Shown here: positions 25,312 to 37,355 of the stretch, in pieces
Layout of the letters: every line of letters starts with the position of its first letter
Position numbering within the stretch: position 1 is the first letter of the stretch
Assembly: GCA_032821775.1 (NCBI GenBank)
Contig: JAVLRN010000016.1
Span: 496,001-560,000, forward strand
DNA length: 64,000 bases
Direction: 5' to 3'
From: Sanguinoderma infundibulare
Taxonomy: Eukaryota > Basidiomycota > Agaricomycetes > Polyporales > Polyporaceae
Notes under the pieces: model-generated
What the model saw: only the letters and a program-made list of their open reading frames with translations
Told to the model about the DNA's origin: nothing
Database searches by the model: none
Position numbers and translations under genes: made by a program

Positions 25312-26924
25312 GACGGCTGAGTCCCTTCGTTCAGCCGGGAAGTTACTTCTGAGGGAAGGCGGCACGTTCGGCTTTTGAGGAGGGTTCTGAGAAGCCTCTT
25401 GCTGGCCAAGAGAGGAGCGGTACCTTGAGCGATGAGCATGGCTTGCTTGTAGTGATCCGTGGGTTGCGGCGACCATTCAGCTGGCGCATCCGAGGTCTAA
25501 CAATACAAACTCGTGGATTCGAACTCGCCGTTGGATTTAAATTTAGCGACCGATCGCTCGTATGCCGGCCGAAGTCGTCAGGTGCGTCGATCATGCTCTA
25601 TGGATGCTGTTCTGATGCTCATTCAGCGGTTGTCGAAGGTGGGTACGTGTACTCCGCAGTGCTGGATATTGTGTTCGAGTCAGCCGCTGAGGCGGAGTAC
25701 TCGGTTCGGGGTCGGGAGGCGAGTCTGGCTCTATTCCCGCCATCTCTTGCTCTTTGACCACGAGGATGTTGAGAGCCTCTCAGTCGCTGAACATTCCATG
25801 TTGCTATTTCTTACCATGTAACACCAAAGCGATGGCCTTGCCCATCTGCGTCGACCGACTTTGGGGTATGACAGGTGCAGCCTTGCGGTAGACAGATTGT
25901 GGTCCCGTTCACGACGATCTGTCGAGCATCGATCAGGATTCTTGATAGGTTCGTCGCTGTTCCTCTGACCTTCCGACGTATTGTTTTTGTGCTGACATAC
26001 CTGCCGTATACTATGTAGAAGCAGGTACGTCGGGTGGCAAGTGGTGAAGCATTGTCTCATGGCCGAGCACCAAGTATCACTCTCAGTGCGAGATTGTCGG
26101 CATCCGGCGAATATCTGTGCGTTTGCTTCTTCTCCCTTGCTATCGAAAACCGCAATGCTTTGTTTGACGCGTGTCGAATGACGCGTTTTCCCTGATACTG
26201 CATTGAACCTTTTCGACCGCAGACAATCGGACGGAGCAGCTCCGTAAAGAGGCCCGGTGGTTAAACATGAACATCGTCTAGTCCTATGCGTGAGTGTTCG
26301 TGCCTCTGTCATATGCGTCTGAGACTGATTTTCGTATGTCGTAACGATCCTGTGCTGGTAGCTCCCGTCTGGTCCCAGGTACGACGATGATCATGAGGAT
26401 ACGTCGCCTCGGCTTCTGTACTAAGTCTGTTCGCGTCTTCTCTTACGTCCGTGCTATCGTTGACCCGGGAAGCAGCTCCAATTGGGCACCTACCGGCCGT
26501 CCGACGCTCTGCCCGCCGTCGCAGGTGTCCGCTGGGTACACGTTCAAACTGTGTGCTTGATGCCTTGCCAGTATCCGCGGGCTGGAGATGGAGGGAACTG
26601 GCAAAGTACAGCGGGGTCCCATCATCGCCTTGTTTATCCTAAGGCACGTCGAGCACTCTCACGCTCAAAAGCTCCGTTCGTCCGAGGTTGACACATTCCT
26701 TCACAGCATCCCTTCGAAATCGAGGCGTGCGTGTCCATCTTGTTTCCCGTAGCCAATAGGGCGGTTCGAAGTGCCCTTTCTAATAACATCGGCTTCCAGC
26801 ATCCGTATGCAGCCGATAGGCTTCCAAGTGGGAAGATGCGTCCGATGTAATCTTGAGCTTCGCCATTGAGCCTATAACCCTCATGTGGTATCGTTTCGGT
26901 GGGTCTCGAAGCTCCTCCCCCGCG
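25312..26924. other. Intergenic, no gene recognised
   Basis: The longest frame (25,731-26,312, minus) reads as a basic, Cys/Arg/Ser-rich string without motif. No splice-supported family fragment was found. Confidence 0.4.
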
Positions 26925-28596
26925 ATGTCTTCCCCGGGGCCGCTCACACTGTCCGATTTCCAGACTCTGTAAGTGATGTTCTGTCTGTACTTTCTCGAAG
27001 TTGGGACTCACCCAAGTGCAGAGCCCTTTCGCGATATTTTGGCCCGGCTGTCGCCTGTGCGTTCCTCGATTAGCTGTGCTCGGATCTATGTTTGATCAAT
27101 GTTTCCGTTCAGCACTGGCGATTTACGAATGTCTCATCACCTCTGCGGACGAGGTCGAATATTTCTGGCCGGCGAAATGTACGGGGACAGCGATCCTGTA
27201 CCACCTCAATAAGTACATCTTCCTCGTGATGTATGTTGCCGGTGTAGTCGGCTTGGCTATCCCCAGTGCGTCGGCCGAGGTAAGCTTCCACGAGAGGGCA
27301 ATGGAGACATTTACAGCACTGATTCTTTACTCCAGCTGTGAGTTCCCTCGTCAGACCAAGTTCAGTGCGAGACTTATGTTTACTTGTGGACTATCAGATG
27401 TGCGACAGGTTCGCGCATCGGATTCGTCTTCAGCCTCCTGCCCTACTTCGTGTCGGCGGGTACGTAGCCATGATCTCGTCTCTGCCTCCGCCGTTCCAGC
27501 TCACAGAATACTCCCCAGCGTTTTCCACGATGCGAATGTTCGCGCTGACGGGCAAGAACCGGGGTTTGACATCAATAGTTCTCACCCTATCTATCATACC
27601 GGTGCCCGTTAATTTGGTGAGCCATACATGCGTTGAACACGTTGCAGAATGTTCGCTCACGAGCATCTGACTCCCCTGGAAAGATCACGTATCACTTTGG
27701 GATAGACGCGGCAAAGGTACCCCTTCTGGGCTGCATACCTATCGACCGGACACCGACCATATTTGGAAAACAGTACGTCCCTCCTTCGCATCCGATTCAG
27801 TGCGTAACTTGACTGGCACTCATGCTGGTGTAGTGGTACGCATACGGTTCAAAGATACCCTCGAAGGGCCATTTTTGACCGACCTCGTGTCACGTTGCAG
27901 AGGTCATCGCCACCAGGACCTGTCTGATTACCGCGGATATACTGCTAATCGTCGCCACTTGGGCGACGCTGCATCGCCGAGTCGCCCTTCGTCCGGCCAA
28001 CAGGCGGATCACGCTCGCGGATGTCCTTCTTCGTGATGGTCAGTCAGTGCCACGACCATCTGTTATTTCGATCGAGCTAATCCTCGGAATATAGGGACGC
28101 TTTATTTTTTGTACGTATACGCTTCTGCTCGCGGCGGCCGTCCCGAAGCTGACGTCATCTCTCTTCACAGCGTATTGCTGATTCTGAATGCGTTGATGCT
28201 GATATTCACCATGGCGAATGCAAGTGCAGCAGTGTTATGTCCCCGTGTGCCTCGCCGTAAACTGACCGCGCCTGCAGGTGGACGTCATGTACGGCATGAA
28301 CTCGAGCGACGTCGTCGTGTTCACCCAGTCGTAAGTCTCGCAGGATCGTATACAGTACTGTGGATGCCGCTCATGTATGAATGCTCAGATTGAGTGCGAT
28401 ATGCCTCCACCGCTTCCTCCTCCACCTCCAGTCCGCAAATCGCACATCATTGGAAATGGACTCGGATCGTTCGGATGGAGAGCATACGCGCATATTCGCC
28501 CTGACGTCGATGGCGTTCGGTCCGGCCGATTTGGAGACGTCGCAGGGATCGACACTCGCACTTGAAGACCGGTTCGAGGGCGTGAAGGCTGGTTGA
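26925..28596 (+). CDS. DUF6533-type membrane protein, copy 3
   Basis: Exons are 26925-26968, 27022-27056, 27113-27279, 27336-27337, 27398-27459, 27519-27616, 27684-27772, 27834-27835, 27901-28038, 28095-28110, 28171-28219, 28278-28330 and 28389-28596. They total 963 nt, or 320 residues. Family blocks are LAIYECLITSADEVEYFW, FSTMRMFALTG, TRTCLITADILLIVATW and LLRDGTLYF. Exon lengths 35, 62, 98 and 49 and both 2-nt exons agree with copies 1 and 2. There is one additional intron (28,039-28,094), and the intron 28,220-28,277 uses a GC donor (GCAAGT). It is diverged from copies 1 and 2, so this is an older duplicate. The C-terminus is Ser/Asp-rich. Function is unknown. Confidence 0.82.
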
Positions 28597-28822
28597 GCGA
28601 GGAGACGACAAGGGAAGGGTGAGAATACGCTTCGCTTTTCATCCACACGCGCGGAATAAATGTTCACTACTGTACTAGATATTTGTTCTTCTTGATCCGG
28701 ACTCGAGGAAGTCCGACCGGCGACAGGAGGAAGTCCGAGGCGGTGGTAGGCTGAGGGCCGCCAATCACAATCTGAGGGATACTTGTCGTGGCTTCATCAG
28801 ATCCGGACCGTTTTGACACTCA

Positions 28823-30259
28823 CTATTGTTGACATGGTGGCCTGTAGAGATCCCGGAAACCTTCGAAGTCAGTGAGCGGCCGGCACACTTCCTCGAGCAG
28901 GATCCGATAGTGGCAACCCAGATAGTGCTCGCTTTCCACCAGGTCGTGAAGCCTGGTGAGCTGAGAGGATCCGTCCGCATTGAGCATGTCTCCCGCAGCG
29001 AGACAGGTCAAGACGTAGTCCCGCACGCCGTTGCCACGTAGCCGTTCGTAGACCTCGTGCTCTGGACGAATTCGACCCTTGGCGTCCTTCCTCCGCCATG
29101 AGTCCTTGAGCAACCTGAGGCCCCACGACGTCTTGCTACCCTCTTCAACCTTCTCGAAGACGACGTATGCCCGTGTACACCGGCCGAATAACGAACCACT
29201 TGCGAACGTCGGGCGGCCAGCGAAGACGGTCTTGTCGCCGACCGCGAGCTCGTACATAGGCCATTCGATCGACTTGAGCTGCTGGCCCTCCCGCGTGTTC
29301 GGGTCCCAGGAAAGCGCGTTGTACGCCTGTGTACGCAAGTATTCGGTGGGCGCGGTGGCGGCGTAGCCGCGCATGGATTCTACGTCCGCATCAGTTGCGA
29401 GGCTCACGCTCTCGTCATACCCGAGCTCTCTGTCCGTCATGCGCGCGATCTTCCAGAAGAACATGTGCAGAGTCGGATGGTCGCGAGTACCGTAGCGGAA
29501 TGGCTCGGAGACGATGGCCCCCGACCGGTCGACGAAGATGATGCGAGCCTGGTCACGAAATGCGTAGACGGCGAAGAGGTGGGTGCGGTGCTGGTGACCA
29601 AAGATCTGTGCGATGCGTTCCAGGAACCGTTCCCGATAATCGGAGACGTCGTGTTCGGAATCGGAATCAGAGCTGTCGTCATCGGAATCCTCGTCTTCGT
29701 CAGGGGGGTCGAATTCGAATGCGCAGCGGTGGTGGTTGGTTTCAGCCTGGAGAAAGACAACGGTCTCGCTCCACACTGGTCGGCCGATCCAGTCACGACG
29801 GGCTTCAGAGCCAGCCTCCCCGTTCGTGTTTGTCGCAGCCACACACTCGGCGGGGTTGAGGAGAATCTTCCGCGTGCGGTCGTCATTACGATATATAGCG
29901 ACGTCGACGGACACGCTCCCCCTGGAGCTGTCGTCTTCCTCGCAGTCATCACCCGAGCCATCGTCCTCATTTCCGCCCATCTGCGGGTGGACAGAAACGT
30001 CTCGGAAAAGGATGCAGTTTCCCCCATGCTCGGCCACGGACTGGCCCATCATGCACTGCCCGACGTCATGTAAATTTGGAGATTCTAGGATGGTGAACAC
30101 ACTCACGATTTTCTGCCCCAAGTCTACGTCTTCAGCAACTGTTTTGATGTCGAGATCGTAGTGGAAAGCATCGAGCTCTCGATCTGTAGGAATATCGCCC
30201 ACGTTGAAGTATCTTTTGAGCATAAAGCCAAGCGATGCCTGGCGCATGTTCTCTGCCAT
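28823..30259 (-). pseudogene. FunK1 kinase copy B, truncated before the kinase core
   Basis: From the start codon at 30,259 it follows copy A almost base for base, including the 51-nt intron (30,056-30,106), the acidic stretch and [13 protein letters not shown]. It then leaves homology at about 28,850 and stops after seven or so unrelated residues. The whole HRD/DWD catalytic core and C-terminal region present in copy A are missing. The remaining frame (461 codons if spliced) has no internal stop and differs from copy A by an in-frame 3-nt deletion and scattered substitutions. Homology upstream ends right at the start codon. It could be transcribed as a kinase-dead N-terminal protein, but it is most simply a recent partial duplicate. 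Confidence 0.8.
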
Positions 30260-30424
30260 ACCGTTTCGAATGCCAGTCGAGGATACCTGTTGTGCAGTGG
30301 CTGAAGCGTCCCAAACGCTGAGTGATCAGGAAGAGAAACTGTTCGAAAGGGTGTTCGCCGGGCAATGCTGTGCGTTGACTGTAGGATTGAATCGCGCGGT
30401 ACGACATCAGTACTTCCGGAAATT

Positions 30425-30504
30425 GCTTAACCGTGCTTAACGGGGCCATTAGGCACAATTAAGCACGTTAAGCTGCCGTTAAGCACGGTAAGCCGATAAG
30501 CCGT
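30425..30504. repeat. TTAAGC-rich cluster with 13-nt inverted repeat
   Basis: Bases 30,431-30,443 and 30,476-30,488 are perfect 13-nt inverted repeats containing GCTTAA/TTAAGC. More copies of the word lie between and beside them. Such a concentration in a GC-rich context is non-random and may be a terminal or subterminal part of an unidentified mobile element. Confidence 0.6.
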
Positions 30505-30681
30505 AAAGAGGTCTCGAAGCGTCCGTAAGTTCCGCCACTGACGACCTCCCTTCTACCAGCACCGCTCCCCCGCACTCTGACTGGCACATGGCGGGGGACA
30601 AATAGATGTCTCCTCGACACGTTGGAGGTAGATGTTTGCCCAGGATACCCACCAAAATCCGGGGGGGAGGACGGCCATTTT

Positions 30682-30705
30682 CCGTTAAGCCGTTAAGCCG
30701 TTAAG
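30682..30705. repeat. Three tandem CCGTTAAG units
   Basis: The 8-nt unit CCGTTAAG is repeated three times without interruption about 180 bp from the previous TTAAGC-rich cluster, and shares its core word. Confidence 0.7.
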
Positions 30706-31244
30706 CAATCCGGCTTTCCCTCGGAGGGAAAGACGTTTGGAACCACAGCTGCGAAGCGGCGACTTGAATGAGGACAACAGTTCACTTATCAGGTATTCGT
30801 AGCCGTGCTTACCTGGCCGCCAATGGAGAAATGAATGGGTATCTGAATTCCGATGGACAGTGGTTGCGGTTGAGGTGCGACAATCATGAGGCGCTCTCGC
30901 CAACCTGGCACCTCCCGAATAAGCAGCGTCACAGTCACGGTGGATCACGGTTGAGCCCAACGCCAGATGAGGCTTTGGAGAGGTCGCGAGATAGCACAAT
31001 ATATTGGACAACGCCTTAAATATGCAATCCGTTGCGCAACTTTTAGTGACGTAGTTTCCACTCTCTCAGGTCAATATCAGTCGAAGGTAACTGCCCTTTC
31101 CAAAAGGTCCGTCGGGGGTCCCTCGTTGTATGTAGTAGTATCCGATCAGCGTCAAGTTATCAGACAGCGACGACGCCCGTATATCAATTTTCTCTGATGA
31201 TGTGATACAACGATACAGCGATCCCATCCCCAGCGCATCACGAA

Positions 31245-34200
31245 CTACATCCCATCAAGTCCGTCGACTGCCATCTCCTCCCCCTGGTCCGCACTGGGTT
31301 CCGGAGTCTCGGCGACTGACCCCAGTCCAGTACCGTCCGCCCCCTTGAGCTTCTTCTTCATCTGCTCACGGTCCCTTGAAGACTTCATCGAAGAGAAGTA
31401 GTTGTTCTTGCGAGACACGAGACCGGCCTCCTTGAAGAGGTCCTCGTCCTTCTTCAGGTCAGGCTTTGGCCAAATCCCAGTGTTGCTCAGGTCTTCAAAT
31501 AGCGTGAGCAGCTCGCTGTGATCTTCGAGGGTCCGGACTTGCGGTATGCCGTTCCGCTGGCGCCTCTGTGGCCTCGCTACGGCACGAGCAGCGTCTTCAG
31601 CGGTAGCTGGCCTCTCTCGCAGAAGATTGTACTTCCGATCGTACTCATTCTCGTTGATAGTAGCATAGTGCCGAGAGCAAAGCTCGGCGAGCTCTTCCAA
31701 TGCGTATCGCAGGGTGGGATTGTCCGTGACGTGGATGAAGGGTTTGTTCGAGGCCATGTTGTCGAACTTCTGGCGGCCTGCAACATGGGCACCATCCGCA
31801 CGGACGACATGCCAATCGAAGTGGATGCCGAAGACTTTTTCCAAGTCCTCTGTCTCTTCGGTGTAGTGGAAGCGCAATACCGAGTAGGTGTAGACATGGG
31901 CAAATGATTCGATGTCGTCCGAGAGCTCGTAAGGCTTGGTGGGATATCTTCCGAGCACTGCCGAGCGGAAAAGCCACGTTCCCTGATGCTCGTCGATTAG
32001 TCTCGTGCTACGGAAAAATGGAATGAATATGACGCACAGTGTGATCGGGTTCCCTGGGCTCAGTGCCAGTTTCCATATCCTCCCTGTACTTCGAGAGATC
32101 CCAGTCGCTGAGGATGCCCTCTCGCACGATTATCCCGTGCTCGTCCTTGAACTCGTAGATGAGGATGTTGTTGAAGCTGACATCCCGATGAAGAACGCCG
32201 GCCTTCTCCCACGCGTCTTTGTGACCTGAAAGGCGGCAATCAGCACGAGCATGGTGAAAGACTTGCAAAGGAATACGCACCCTGCAAGGCATCCCTGAGG
32301 ATCGCCGACAGCTCTCGGAAATCTTTGAAGTCGGTCAGCGGCCGGCACACCTCCTTCAGGAGGATGCGGTAGTGGCTGCGAGGATGCAGTGGGCGTTCAG
32401 GGTTCATGGCGTGGAGTTTGGTCTGCTGAGGGACGCCATCCTCCAAGACGTCCCCGCCGGCGAGGTAAGTCAGAACGTGGCCCGTCACTCCGTTGCGTTC
32501 CAGCCGCTTGTAGACCTCGTGCTCCGGATGAATGCGACCATCCGCGTGCTGGACTCTCCAGGAGTCCTTGAAGAACCGTAGCTCGAACATCCGCTTGCCA
32601 TCCTTCTCGCCGACCTCTTCGAAGACCGGGTAGGCACGTGTGCACCGGCCGAACAAGGAAGCAGTGGTGAACGAGGGGCGACCAGCGAAGATGATCCTCT
32701 CCTCCTCCTTCCTCTTCTCCTCGTGCTCCTTGTGCTCCTCGTGCTCCTCGTGCTCCTCGTGCTTCTCGTGCTCTTCGCCATTGTCGACCATGGTCAGCTT
32801 GTATACAGGCCACTCGAACGAGGTGAGCTCCTCGCCCACCTTGGCGTTCGGGTTCCACGACAGCGCATGGTAAGCCTGCCCCTTCAGATAGTCGGTGGGA
32901 AGAGTGGCAGCGTACTCGCGCAACGCTTTGAGGTCGTCTTCGGTCGCGAGCTTCGCAGTTTCGTCATAGCCACGCTCCTTATCCGTCATCCGCGCCATCT
33001 TCCAGAGGAACCTGTAAAGCGGCCGCTGCTCGGGAAGTTTCTTGCCGTACTTGAAAGGCTCCGAGACGACGATACCCGAGCGGTCGGCGTACGCGATTCG
33101 GGCCTGGTCCTTGTAGACGTAGGTGGAGAAGAGGTGGGTGCGGTGCTGGTGGCCCAAGACCTGTGCGTTGTACTCCAGGAATTGACCGACACCGCGGCGA
33201 CCACCGATAGTGAGGGCGCGGTGTATACGCGTGGCGGAAGGGTTGAGGAACTCGAACGCACACTCGCTGTGGTCGGTCTTCGCCTCGAAGAAGGACACGA
33301 GATCGCTGTATGATCGACGGGCAGCCCAGTTTTCAGGTTGCTTGACGTCCTCAGGCTGCTGAACGTCATTCTGCCCCTTGGTCTTCTTGGACGCTTTCGG
33401 CTCGACGATCAGCTCCTTCTTCGTACGCTCGTTATCGAGATAGATGCCGACGTCAGGGGTGGTTGCGTGGGTGCGGGAGGTGGTGCCTTGTCCAAGAGTT
33501 GTGCTATCCCCAGACATCTGTATGACATCCTCCGACTCCTGCACGACATCCTCACCGCCCGACTCGACGTCCTCGAACTCCTCGATATCCTTAGACGTGC
33601 GCTTCTTGCCCTTGGACGGCAGTTGGCGTTCGTTCAGCGAGGACTTGTTACCGGCCCTGGAGGGCTTGCTGCCGGTCGCGGAGAGCTTGCTACCGGCGTT
33701 GGAGGGCCTGCTTCCGGCCCTGGCCTTGGAAGGCTTTCTACCGGCCTGGGGTCCCCTTCCAGGAGCCTTAGCGTGCTTGCTACCGGTGGATGGCTTGCTG
33801 GCCGTCGTGGATGGCTTGCTACCGGTAGCAGAGGACTGCTGGCCCTTCTGGGAAGACGCCTTCTTCTCGGAGATTTCGAAGTGATCAGTGTTTCGAGCTG
33901 AAGATATGTCGCGGAAGATGACGGGGTTCTCTGGGTTGTCAGCCCTGTCGGCCACGGACTGGCCCATCTTGCACTGTCGAATATCATGTCAGATCGCAAC
34001 ACAGAAGGACCACGAGCCACTCACGAGGATAGGTATCAACTGCGGCTCCCTCACATTCTTTGCCTGGATGGTAGTGCGTGAGATCGCAAAGCAGAAGAAC
34101 CAAAAGCCACTGGCACTCACCGTGATATCGACCCAATCCTTTCCCCTCTCCTCCTCCGGAACGTCCAAATGGTAGTAGAATTCGTCATAGTCTGCGTCTC

Positions 34201-34495
34201 CAGGCTCGCCTCCACAGTTCAGGTAGTCTTTGAACATGTCCTCGACGGATATTTGATGTATCCTGAAGTCCATAGTGGCTGCGTCCACGTGGTCTTGACG
34301 GAGCTCGTTCTCCTGTGGTAGTCCGGGTGTGATGGTCTTGGACTGGACGCCGGGCCTCACGGGTGTGGGCTTAGGGTCGATAGGTTTAAGGCCAGGAGGA
34401 GGAGTTTTGGGACAAGGGTTATCGTTCCGGGGTTGATCGACAACAGGAGCAGAGGGCGCGTCAGCCTCAGGCTGGTGGGGAGAGGAAGAAGACAT
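31245..34495 (-). CDS. FunK1-type fungal protein kinase, copy D (about 1,000 aa)
   Basis: Exons on the minus strand are 34495-34121, an optional 34063-34025, 33973-32281, 32225-32038 and 31982-31245. They give 997 residues without and 1,010 with the optional 39-nt exon; both keep frame. The core motifs [27 protein letters not shown] and [10 protein letters not shown] are those of copy A, and the 188-nt exon is identical in length in both. The N-terminal region is longer and Pro-rich. It carries a Lys/Ser linker of GSKPS-type repeats near residue 190 and a His/Glu tract (HEEHEEHEEH, encoded at about 32,705-32,775) that copy A lacks. Introns at the 5' end are unusual (see findings). Its substrate is unknown. 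Confidence 0.85.
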
Positions 34496-35310
34496 GTTGG
34501 AGGGAGATGCTTACCAGGAGGGACGAGAGGGCCTCTTTTATACCGATGTCCTGATCAAAAGGCGATGCAAATCCTTTGTCCGACTGATCAGGAAAGAGCA
34601 ATGGGGCACGAGTCGGGGACGTGTTTGGCCGTGCTCACCGAGATCTGAGCGGTGGTTGAGAATCCACGCTCTGTCCCATCCATGTATTTCAGCGCTGTCC
34701 ATCCGCAAATGATTGTGTTTTCACTTACATAATTTGCAGTACGTGTTATAGAGAGCTAGCTGCACGACGGCAGGCTCGCGGGCTGGTACTGTTGAAGGTT
34801 GAACGGAAAGTCGAACTTGCAGTGTTGAGCGCTGGTGAGCTTCTTGGCGCTTAGCCTTCCCGTTTTGGAAGGGTATGTTGAATCAGTTGGATTAGCGCCT
34901 TGGCTCCGCGGCCGCGCGGCGGTGGGCCCTGGCAACGGCCAGCATCCAAGCCATTGTTTGGCTTAATGGCACGGCCATGAGTGCTGCGCGTTGGCCATGG
35001 GCCAGTGTTCCATTGTTCAATTTGCATTTGGGCTTCATACGATCCAGAGAACCCGCCGCCGCCGTACTCTAACCACACCTGTGGCACGATCCGAGCCTGA
35101 TCTTGAGTGCCAATGCCTGTGTTACAATGACTTATTCATTGATCAGCAGACAAAGGTATGTCGTGCAATTGACGTCCAAAGGCCTTTAACGCGCACGGAT
35201 AGTCAATCGAGAGTCCAACCATGCGGCGCCCTGCGGTGGACATCATTTTCATTCACGATCTGGCTTGATAGAACGGTGGCCTTGGACGAATATACTTAAC
35301 GACTATAATA
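34496..35310. other. Intergenic, no gene recognised
   Basis: No exon or repeat of note is seen. The stretch is the 5' flank of FunK1 copy D and the 3' flank of the transporter pseudogene. Confidence 0.45.
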
Positions 35311-36545
35311 TCAGATATCGTATGTCCAAGTCGGGTCTTCGCCACTCGTGCCGCTCCACTCAAGTTCGCCCGACTCCGCACCGCCCGTCCGAACCTTTTT
35401 GTTCCGCCTCTCATTCTCCCTGCGCAGCACCCACCACAGCGTCACTGCAACGACCACATTCCCCACGAGGTACGCCAGAGCCAAGCTGTGTCCCAGGATG
35501 TACTAGGGACTCGTTGCAGGCCGGTACAGCTGCGTACCCAGCACCGCACCCAGGTTCCCGACCGATATCTGCATCGCGTTGATCGTCGCCCGCTTTGTTT
35601 GCCCGTACACGTTGTTCGCAGGCCACGAGAGCGCGAGCGCAGTCGAGGGATAGATCCCCGCGGCAGCGAAGAATGTCCCGACGTAGCTCACACCTGGTCG
35701 GCGCGTCGGGTCGGTGTTCGCGAGCAGGAGGATATACCCGATGATCGCGATGGACGAGGACGCGATGATGAACGGCGCGCGACGGTTGACGCGTTCGGAC
35801 AACCATGCGATGAACACGGTGAGGATGGTCGCGAGCGCGTAGGGAGGCACGGTGAGCAGTTGAGACCGCGCGGCGGTGAAGCCAAGGTCGGCGATGATGG
35901 TGGGCAGGAAGAGGGAGAATGTATAGAGGGGGAGCGAGAGCGCGAAGCAGTACAGCCAGCTCTTGAGGTCGGTGAGAGCAAGCCAGACAGCAGACCATGC
36001 GAATTGTTCGTCGCGCGTCGCATCACTGTCGTCTTTGAGTCGCGCGTAGACGTGTGCGCGCTCATCCTCTGTGAGGAACGTGGACGTGTTTGGGTAGTTC
36101 GGTATGAACCAGTAGGCAAGCACCGAGACAAAGACGGTGAGGAGGCCTTCGATGGTGAAGATCCAGCGCCAGTGATCTGCGCATAGTTTTAGTGATCAAT
36201 GTTCCGACGAGAACTACCACGACGTACCAAGGCGAAGACTACGCCAAACGCAACAGCCAAAGAGGCGGCGCTGAAGCAAAGTGCAACGCGATACTGACGT
36301 TCGCGGCGCCTGTACCACCTGGAGAGGTAGAACACCACTCCGAGGAGGACCGCTCTCGCCGCTCCATAATCCCCTAGAAGAACTGCGAGAAGAAATAAAC
36401 CTGCTCCTTTGCTCTCTGCGTCAGCAAGAGTAGCCACAACACCCCATTCCAAGGTCTGGGTCGGAAGCCAGAATTTCGGCGCCCTCTGTTTGAGGATATT
36501 GTTGCCGTGAAGGAAGCTATGCACCCAAATGGTTCGGAGGGCCAT
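35311..36545 (-). pseudogene. MFS transporter (allantoate permease/anion:cation symporter type), broken
   Basis: Minus-strand translations read APKFWLPTQT, GVVFYLSRWYRRRERQYRVAL, then RWIFTIEGLLTVFV, PLYTFSLFLPTIIADLGF and YVGTFFAAAGIYPSTALALSW, and finally YILGHSLALAYLVGN with a hydrophilic tail ending at 35,311. This order is that of Dal5-like transporters with 12 helices. The first cytosolic segment and helix 1 are absent, the frame does not pass cleanly from 36,189 to 36,180, and a TAG stop (35,503-35,505) replaces the residue before YILGH. Family members normally span about 500 residues. The copy is very likely non-functional. Confidence 0.75.
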
Positions 36546-37282
36546 ATGGGTTTTCCCCTGGCGGTTTGTGACTTAGTACTTCGAATAATACGTAGCGAAT
36601 GAAGTGCTATAGAGTCAAACTGGTGAATTATTCATTACCACTAACGGTGATGTTGCAATCCACAGTGATTCCTGCTATGCTTTGCGATACCATTGTATCA
36701 TGAGCGGTGCATAAGAAGTACTGCGCAGTTGAAAAGGAGGACAACTCACCATTGCTTCCATCCAAGAAGGAACGTAGATAGAGTACGATATCTCAGGGAC
36801 CAGATAGCACATGTTGACCTTCCACAGTCTACCACAGAATTATCTACTCACATGTCGAGGAATAGCGACGTCCAGTGGACTCCGGTGGGTACTACCGTCC
36901 TTGCCATTGCCATCAACGACTCCGGTGATGGCACGGGCACTTGTGAGCTGTCCTGAACTATCACTGATATTTCCCGGCATCCGCACTTTTACTTAGTAGG
37001 ATCCTTTCTACGAAGTCAACTATCCTCACCTAGCTGTAAAAATCAGATGCAAGAACATGGATGTGATGGGTATCAATTTTCTGAGAGAGTGGACGAGCCG
37101 GCGCCTCCAGTGGCATATGTGGCTGTGCAGATGATGTTCAAGTACTTCCCCAACGGCTACTGTCTGGAAAGTCAAGAGCTGATGATACTGAAACGCGAAA
37201 TCAAACGTTCTCCTTGAGGAATTCCTCCAACCTCATTGAACATAGCCGTACTTCAGACAAAAATAACAACGCAAGAATCACT
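36546..37282. other. Intergenic upstream of the tRNA
   Basis: Nothing recognisable is present on either strand. Confidence 0.45.
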
Positions 37283-37355
37283 GGCCAACGCCGGGATCGA
37301 ACCGACGACCTTGGCGTTATTAGCACCACGCTCTAACCAACTGAGCTAGCCGGCC
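37283..37355 (-). tRNA. tRNA-Ile(AAT)
   Basis: The 73-nt minus-strand sequence folds as a full cloverleaf. It has a 7-bp acceptor stem with two G-U pairs, a D-arm GCTC/GAGC, a 5-bp anticodon stem with loop CTAATAA (anticodon AAT) and a T-arm with loop TTCGATC. The B box GGTTCGATCC is canonical. No intron is present. It lies 145 bp from the start of the polymerase delta subunit gene, in opposite orientation. Confidence 0.95.

Larger units (their letters stand above)
30260..31244. other. Intergenic with repeat-rich patch
   Basis: No gene was recognised. The stretch includes the TTAAGC-rich elements listed separately and runs to the 3' end of FunK1 copy D. Confidence 0.45.

Noticed and set aside
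25731..26312. 193-codon minus-strand frame
   Set aside because: No motif, no splice partners and basic, Ser/Cys-rich composition; not supported as a gene.
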